Shown piece by piece: positions 59,777-64,000 of a stretch of 64,000 nt of DNA. Each line of letters opens with the position of its first letter. Position 1 is the first letter of the stretch. A program made the translations under genes and the position numbers. This stretch comes from Actinomyces gerencseriae DSM 6844 (GTDB lineage: Bacteria; Actinomycetota; Actinomycetes; Actinomycetales; Actinomycetaceae): assembly GCF_000429265.1 (NCBI RefSeq), contig NZ_AUBN01000014.1, positions 62,001 to 126,000 of the forward strand, read 5' to 3'. Under the pieces are notes generated by a model. That model was not told where the DNA came from, searched no databases, and saw nothing but the letters and a program-made list of their open reading frames with translations.

Positions 59777-61162
59777 TTAGGGGGCCGGGGTGATCCCCAG
59801 CCGGCAGCCGAGCCAGTCCACCTGGTCCGCCATCGCCACCGACCACAGCGCCCACGTGTGCCTGCCGGGGTAGTCCCGCTGGGAGATGCTCATGCCCGCC
59901 CGCGTCGCGGCCTCCGCCAGCACGGACGCCGCGGGCGCGTACTCGTGGTCGTCGCTCCCGACGGACACGACGCCCGCCACATCCGCGTACCGCCCGGACG
60001 GCGCGGACGCCATGATCGAGATCGGGTCGTTGGCCTCGTAGGCCGCACGGTCGCCGTCGAAGCCGACCCTCACCGTCCGCTCCTCCGACCCCAGGCTCGG
60101 GTGCTCCTCCGCACTCATCGCCAGGAAGGTCGGGTAGACCTGCGGGGACCGGCTGACCACCTGCAGCGCGCAGGTCCCGCCGTTGGAGAGCCCCGCCACC
60201 GCCCAGTGCGCCGGATCGGTGTCCACCTGCAGGTTCTCCCGGATCCAGGCCGGCACGTCGTGCTCCAGGTAGGTCGCCACCCTCCCGCCGCGCACGGTGT
60301 CGGAGCACAGGGGGTTGCGGTAGGGATTGCCGAGCAGGTCGGCGACCACCACCACCGGCGCCAGGCCGTCGTGCGCCGCCGCGTAGGCGTCCATCGTGTC
60401 CTTCAGTCCGCCCAGCTCGTACCAGTCCGAGGGACTCCCGGGCTGTCCCGTGAGCGCGACGACCACCGGCAGGGCGGGCCGCTGCTCCGTCAGATAGGCG
60501 GGCGGCAGGTAGATCAGGGCGTCCCGGGGCCTGAACCCCCGCGTGCCGGACTGGTCGCCGGCGGGGATCGTCGCCGTGACCACCTCACCGCGCGACGGCA
60601 TGTCGGCGGGTGCGCTCCACGTCGAGGACAGCGCCTCCCCGCCCCGCTGCGGAGCCCGGGGATGCGCCGCCGCCGCGGGAAGCGCGGCCAGCGGCGTCGT
60701 CGCCACACCCATGCCGAAGACCGCCGCCAACGAGGGGAAGGCCGCGAAGAATGCGTTGACCGCCAGCAGGGCCGCCGCCACCGTCGCCGCAATGCTCGCA
60801 CCCGACCCGACCGCGCGCACCAGCCGCCGCTTCCAGTCGTGCACGCGGTCATGGTCGGCCCGAGCGCTGCCCCCCAGCAGCACCTGGACGACGACGGCGC
60901 CGGTCAGGCCCAACCACACCCAGACCACCGGGCCCAGGCCGTCGGCCACCGGGCGCCACACCACGTCCACCGCGCACCAGCCGACCAGGGAGAGCGTCAG
61001 CCCCGCCAGCGGCGCCGCCACCTGACGGCGCCGGGGAAGATGGCGGGTCCGCGTCCCCCACAGCGCCCCCGCGATCAGCACGACCACGGCCAGGCACGCC
61101 CCGCCCATCCAGGGCTGGATCAGCCGCACGGAGCGCAGGGCCTCGGAGAGCGCGTCAGTCAT
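59777..61162 (-). CDS. membrane-anchored esterase-fold protein (antigen 85/esterase D-like)
   Basis: A 461-aa protein with four N-terminal membrane helices (about residues 18-160) and an external alpha/beta-hydrolase domain: DALIYLPPAYLTEQRPALPVVVAL, the elbow AVAGLSNGGTCAL (about S325), VSVGSDDHEYAP and the His in YPGRHTWALW. This fits the PF00756 esterase family, which includes mycolyl/lipid acyltransferases. Its ATG overlaps the MprF-like stop by eight bases (ATGACTGA), so both are made from one mRNA and may act together on membrane lipids or the envelope. Confidence 0.87.
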   Translation of the reverse strand: MTDALSEALRSVRLIQPWMGGACLAVVVLIAGALWGTRTRHLPRRRQVAAPLAGLTLSLVGWCAVDVVWRPVADGLGPVVWVWLGLTGAVVVQVLLGGSARADHDRVHDWKRRLVRAVGSGASIAATVAAALLAVNAFFAAFPSLAAVFGMGVATTPLAALPAAAAHPRAPQRGGEALSSTWSAPADMPSRGEVVTATIPAGDQSGTRGFRPRDALIYLPPAYLTEQRPALPVVVALTGQPGSPSDWYELGGLKDTMDAYAAAHDGLAPVVVVADLLGNPYRNPLCSDTVRGGRVATYLEHDVPAWIRENLQVDTDPAHWAVAGLSNGGTCALQVVSRSPQVYPTFLAMSAEEHPSLGSEERTVRVGFDGDRAAYEANDPISIMASAPSGRYADVAGVVSVGSDDHEYAPAASVLAEAATRAGMSISQRDYPGRHTWALWSVAMADQVDWLGCRLGITPAP

Positions 61163-63707
61163 GCGCCACGAGCACCTGCGCGAAGCGCGCCGTCTGGGCG
61201 GGGGTCAGGTCGGGCAGGTAGGCGCGGCCGATGGCCACGCCGACGGCGGCGAGGTCCACGACGTCGGGCACGGCCAGGTACATGGGGACCTTGCGCGGCT
61301 TGAACTTGCGCTTGAAGGCGTGCAGCGATCCGAAGCCGTAGGCGGGCTCGAGCAGCGAGGCGAGCAGGTCCAGCAGCGGGTCGAAGCGCGAGGCGCCGAC
61401 GTCGTCGGTCCCGTCCCCGGTCAGGTCCCCGGAGGTCCCGGAGCGCGCCAGCGGCGCACCGGACAGCGACAGCACCTCGAGGCCCTCGGCCTGGGCGTCC
61501 TGCGCGGCGCGGGCGATGAGGAACTCGATCGCCGGGCGCCACCCGCCCTCGCGGCGCCGCATGAGATCCAGGGTCAGGCCGATCACCTTGCCGTTGCGGT
61601 GCACCGGCATCCAGGAGGTGACCGCGTGAACGGTGCCGCTCTCGTCGACGGCGAGCAGCAGGCGGGTGTCGTCGTCGTCGATCTCCCTGAGGCCTCCCAG
61701 CGTGAAGCCCATCTCCGGCAGGGCCTTCTCCCCCACCCAGCCCTGCGAGATCGCCCGGATCTGGTCGCGGCGGCCCTCCGGGGCCGTGCGCCACGTGGTC
61801 CACTCCGCCGTGATGCCCTCGCGACGGGAGTGGTTGAGGGCGGTGCGCACGTCCTGGAAGGCCTTGCCCTTGAAGGCGAGGTCGGGCAGGTCGATGACGG
61901 CCTCCTCGGCGACCTGCAGGATCGTCCATCCCTGCTCGCGGGCGGCGAGCATGGTGGGTTCGTGCACGGAGTACAGCGCGGGCACCAGGCCGGCGTCGGT
62001 GGCGAAGGCGGTGAAGCCCTCGACGGCGGCCTTGGTGTCCTCGGGGCCGGCGGCGGCCGGGTCGCCCAGCGTCAGGGCGACCCCGGAGCCCGCTCGGTAG
62101 GCGAAACCGGTGCGCCTGTCGTCGGCGATCCACGTCTCGTTGCCGGGCCAGCTGAGCATCCAGCCCAGGGTGCCGGCGCCGCGCGCCCGCACCAGGGCGA
62201 CGAGGTCCTCGTGCTTGACGCCGGGGGTGATCGCGGGCTTGGTCAGCGCCACCCAGGTGCACGCGATGGCGGCGATCCAGGCCAGGGTGGGGAAGAACCA
62301 GGCGGCGAGGCTCGCGACCCAGCCCGTCGGCAGGAGCACGGGGACGAACAGGCCCTCGGCGGAGGTCGGCAGGATGCGCGCGAGGAAGTCGAGGAGCAGC
62401 TCCAGAGGCGTCGCGGTGGCCTGGAATCCCTCCGCGATGGGTGGGGAGGCCCGGAAGTCGCCCACGACGGCCATGCCCAGGCCGACGCTGGCCACGGCGC
62501 AGACGAGCGCGATCGCCGCCCACGCCCCCACCGCCTTGCGCACGACGCCGGGACGGGTGTGCAGTCCCAGGTGCTCGCGGTTCCACACGACCAGCAGCAC
62601 GATGCCGATGTTGAGCATGATGGGCACGGCGACGCGATTCGAGCCGTTCCAGGCGTCCTGCGGGGCGAGAGCCGGCGACGAGCCTCCCTCCAGCGTGAGC
62701 TCGGCGCTGAAGGACGCCAGGTTGGCCGACAGGATCGAGCACAGGGCGAGGAAGGCCTGAAGCCCGATCGTGCCCATGGCGGCCGTGCGGCGCCCCCGAC
62801 GCAGACCGTCCGCCAGGGCGAGCTGCAGGAGGAGCGGCATGAGACTGAGGAGGAAGGCCCCGAAGGGGGGATTCGCGGTGTCCGTCTCCGGGAAGATGCC
62901 GTACCGGGCGTCGGCGAGGGGACCGAGGGAGGTTCGCGAGACGGCGGCCAGCGTCAGTGTGAGCGACCAGCAGGCGACGAGCAGCGCCAGGAGATTCCGC
63001 GACGACCTGCGCGTGCGCGACAGCCGAAGGGAGGAGGTGGACCTGCGCCAGGCGACCGCCCCCAGGAGCAGTCCCACGACGGCCGCCGCAAGGCGGGCCA
63101 GGGAGCCCGGTGTGCCGGTGACAGCGGTCTCGACGAGGAGGAAGATGAGTGTGAGCACACGGGTGCGGCGGCTCCAGGTCTGGTTCATCAGCGCCGTCGA
63201 GGCCAGGAGGGGGCCCAGGAGGAGGAGCGGGGTTCCCGAGATCGGCTGGTGGGTCGTGGCATGGCCCCACGTGGGCGCGACGGCGCTGATGAGCGGGTGG
63301 GCGATCAGGGCGACGCCGACGCCGATGACGTGGGAGAGGAGGGCGGACAGCAGGAAGCGCCGGGCGCCGATGAAGCGCTCGATGGCGATGCCGATCGTGA
63401 GCAGGGTGATGACGCCGATGAGGGGGCTGAGACGGGCGGCGCCCGCCCATGCCGTCAGCAGGCTCCAGATGCGTCCTCCGGGTTCGGCGGGAGCGGGGTC
63501 CGCTGCGAGCGGGTTGCGCGGAAGACGCAGCGGCGGGACGTGGTCGACGGCCGCCAGAGCAGCGGTGCTGAGCATGAGGAGCCCGGCGAGGACGGACGAG
63601 ACACGGCCGCTGCGCAGCCAGGCGAGGGTGGTACGAGCGCTGGCGATCACGCGCGGGGGCACGTGCCTCGCGAAACGGACGGAGTGGGAATCTGCCTGGG
63701 TCGACAT
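61155..63707 (-). CDS. MprF-like aminoacyl-phosphatidylglycerol synthase (DUF2156)
   Basis: An 850-aa membrane protein. The N-terminal half (about 1-490) has 10 or more helices; the first block (IGVITLLTIGIAIERFIGARRFLL) has rhomboid-like spacing. The C-terminal half (about 510-850) is the GNAT-like DUF2156 transferase of lysyl-phosphatidylglycerol synthases: WIADDRRTGFAYRAGSGVALTLGDP, LNHSRREGI, GFTLGGLREIDDDDTRLLLAVDESG, DLMRRREGGWRPAIEFLI and FKRKFKPRKVPMYLAV. It probably adds an amino acid to phosphatidylglycerol, reducing negative charge and sensitivity to cationic peptides. ATG 63707 (MSTQADSH) is chosen; the longer frame has no better start. Confidence 0.88.
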   Translation of the reverse strand: MSTQADSHSVRFARHVPPRVIASARTTLAWLRSGRVSSVLAGLLMLSTAALAAVDHVPPLRLPRNPLAADPAPAEPGGRIWSLLTAWAGAARLSPLIGVITLLTIGIAIERFIGARRFLLSALLSHVIGVGVALIAHPLISAVAPTWGHATTHQPISGTPLLLLGPLLASTALMNQTWSRRTRVLTLIFLLVETAVTGTPGSLARLAAAVVGLLLGAVAWRRSTSSLRLSRTRRSSRNLLALLVACWSLTLTLAAVSRTSLGPLADARYGIFPETDTANPPFGAFLLSLMPLLLQLALADGLRRGRRTAAMGTIGLQAFLALCSILSANLASFSAELTLEGGSSPALAPQDAWNGSNRVAVPIMLNIGIVLLVVWNREHLGLHTRPGVVRKAVGAWAAIALVCAVASVGLGMAVVGDFRASPPIAEGFQATATPLELLLDFLARILPTSAEGLFVPVLLPTGWVASLAAWFFPTLAWIAAIACTWVALTKPAITPGVKHEDLVALVRARGAGTLGWMLSWPGNETWIADDRRTGFAYRAGSGVALTLGDPAAAGPEDTKAAVEGFTAFATDAGLVPALYSVHEPTMLAAREQGWTILQVAEEAVIDLPDLAFKGKAFQDVRTALNHSRREGITAEWTTWRTAPEGRRDQIRAISQGWVGEKALPEMGFTLGGLREIDDDDTRLLLAVDESGTVHAVTSWMPVHRNGKVIGLTLDLMRRREGGWRPAIEFLIARAAQDAQAEGLEVLSLSGAPLARSGTSGDLTGDGTDDVGASRFDPLLDLLASLLEPAYGFGSLHAFKRKFKPRKVPMYLAVPDVVDLAAVGVAIGRAYLPDLTPAQTARFAQVLVAHD

Positions 63708-63800
63708 GGGCACATCATGGACGATGAGCCGCGGTGCCAGCCTCCATCTTGGGGAGGAAGAGCGTGCGGTTCTCCTCATAGGGGCCGGGCGGGGAGCGGA

Positions 63801-64000
63801 TCAGCCCTCGATGAAGTCGCGCAGGGCGGGACCCTGCGCTCCGATGCGCCACACGCGCCACCCGTCGATGTCCTGCGTGTGCTGCGCGGCGTTGGCGGCG
63901 GCGGAGGGGTCGCGGAACCTCATGCCATTGGACAGGGTGATGATGCCCTCGGCGTTGAGCACCGCCTCGTGATGGATGCCGCGCCGCACGCGCTGCCACA
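63801..64000 (-). CDS. partial gene, C-terminus (RAMA-like domain?)
   Basis: The frame is open to the window edge (WQRVRRGIHHEAVLNAEGI...) and stops at 63801. The visible 66 residues include NGMRFRDPSAAANAAQHTQD and IDGWRVWRI, resembling the small RAMA/DUF4357-type domain (L-x-G-x-x-F-x-S-x-S-A-A-A...G-W-x-x-W) often found at the end of restriction-modification proteins. The start and main body lie outside the window, so the function is open. Confidence 0.55.
   Translation of the reverse strand, partial: WQRVRRGIHHEAVLNAEGIITLSNGMRFRDPSAAANAAQHTQDIDGWRVWRIGAQGPALRDFIEG

Noticed and set aside
1-64000. tRNA, rRNA or tmRNA genes
   Set aside because: I found no cloverleaf-like sequence with a T-arm GTTCGAATCC-type motif; a tRNAscan-SE run could still find an atypical one.

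Overview
The window is very GC-rich, actinobacterial DNA with dense codon bias, frequent GTG starts, ATGA/GTGA stop-start overlaps and LAxTG sorting signals. Gene content and order fit a member of the Actinomycetaceae (Actinomyces-like). There is no rRNA, tRNA, transposase or cas gene that I can see.

The backbone is a conserved actinobacterial block, mostly on the minus strand, which matches the Mycobacterium tuberculosis order ppa / dacB / zinc metalloprotease / hpt / ftsH / folE / folP / folB / folK / DUF3180 / PH-domain / DUF2520 / panC / panD / lysS. Here it runs from ppa (51.2 kb) leftwards to lysS (6.3 kb). Accessory DNA has been inserted at several joints: an HNH (DUF222) gene between DUF2520 and panC; an unknown gene between panD and lysS; two LAxTG-anchored proteins plus an AIM24 remnant between ftsH and hpt; and a 19-kb accessory island between folE and folP. 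tilS, expected between the metalloprotease and hpt, is absent.

The island (about 22-41 kb) has three parts. (1) An 11-kb module at 22.0-33.4 kb is bracketed by 142-bp direct repeats. It holds a previously unannotated 37-codon RiPP precursor with an HHGH core motif, a fused RRE/YcaO cyclodehydratase, a degenerate second YcaO-like protein, a heterodimeric ABC exporter, and a divergent FecCD permease / binding lipoprotein / ATPase importer. The divergent promoter carries a 25-bp Fur/Zur-like palindrome. I read this as a candidate metal-regulated, ribosomally made azoline peptide, possibly a metallophore. (2) A MacB-like ABC transporter with a NarL-type two-component system. (3) A decayed AAA-ATPase gene between 90-bp direct repeats of the histidine-kinase/folE junction.

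Left of the block lie a frameshifted DedA gene, an L-lactate/alpha-hydroxyacid oxidase, a POT peptide transporter and a six-repeat DivIVA-domain protein. Right of it lie an RipA-like NlpC/P60 hydrolase, the methionine genes metY and metX separated by a TetR/hydrolase pair, another hydrolase, and an esterase/MprF-like lipid-modification pair ending near a partial gene.

Intergenic DNA is unusually patterned. A 22-bp repeat family recurs at seven loci, and at least nine gaps contain locus-specific 25-33-bp repeats spaced at about 59-63 bp, each locus with its own repeat sequence.
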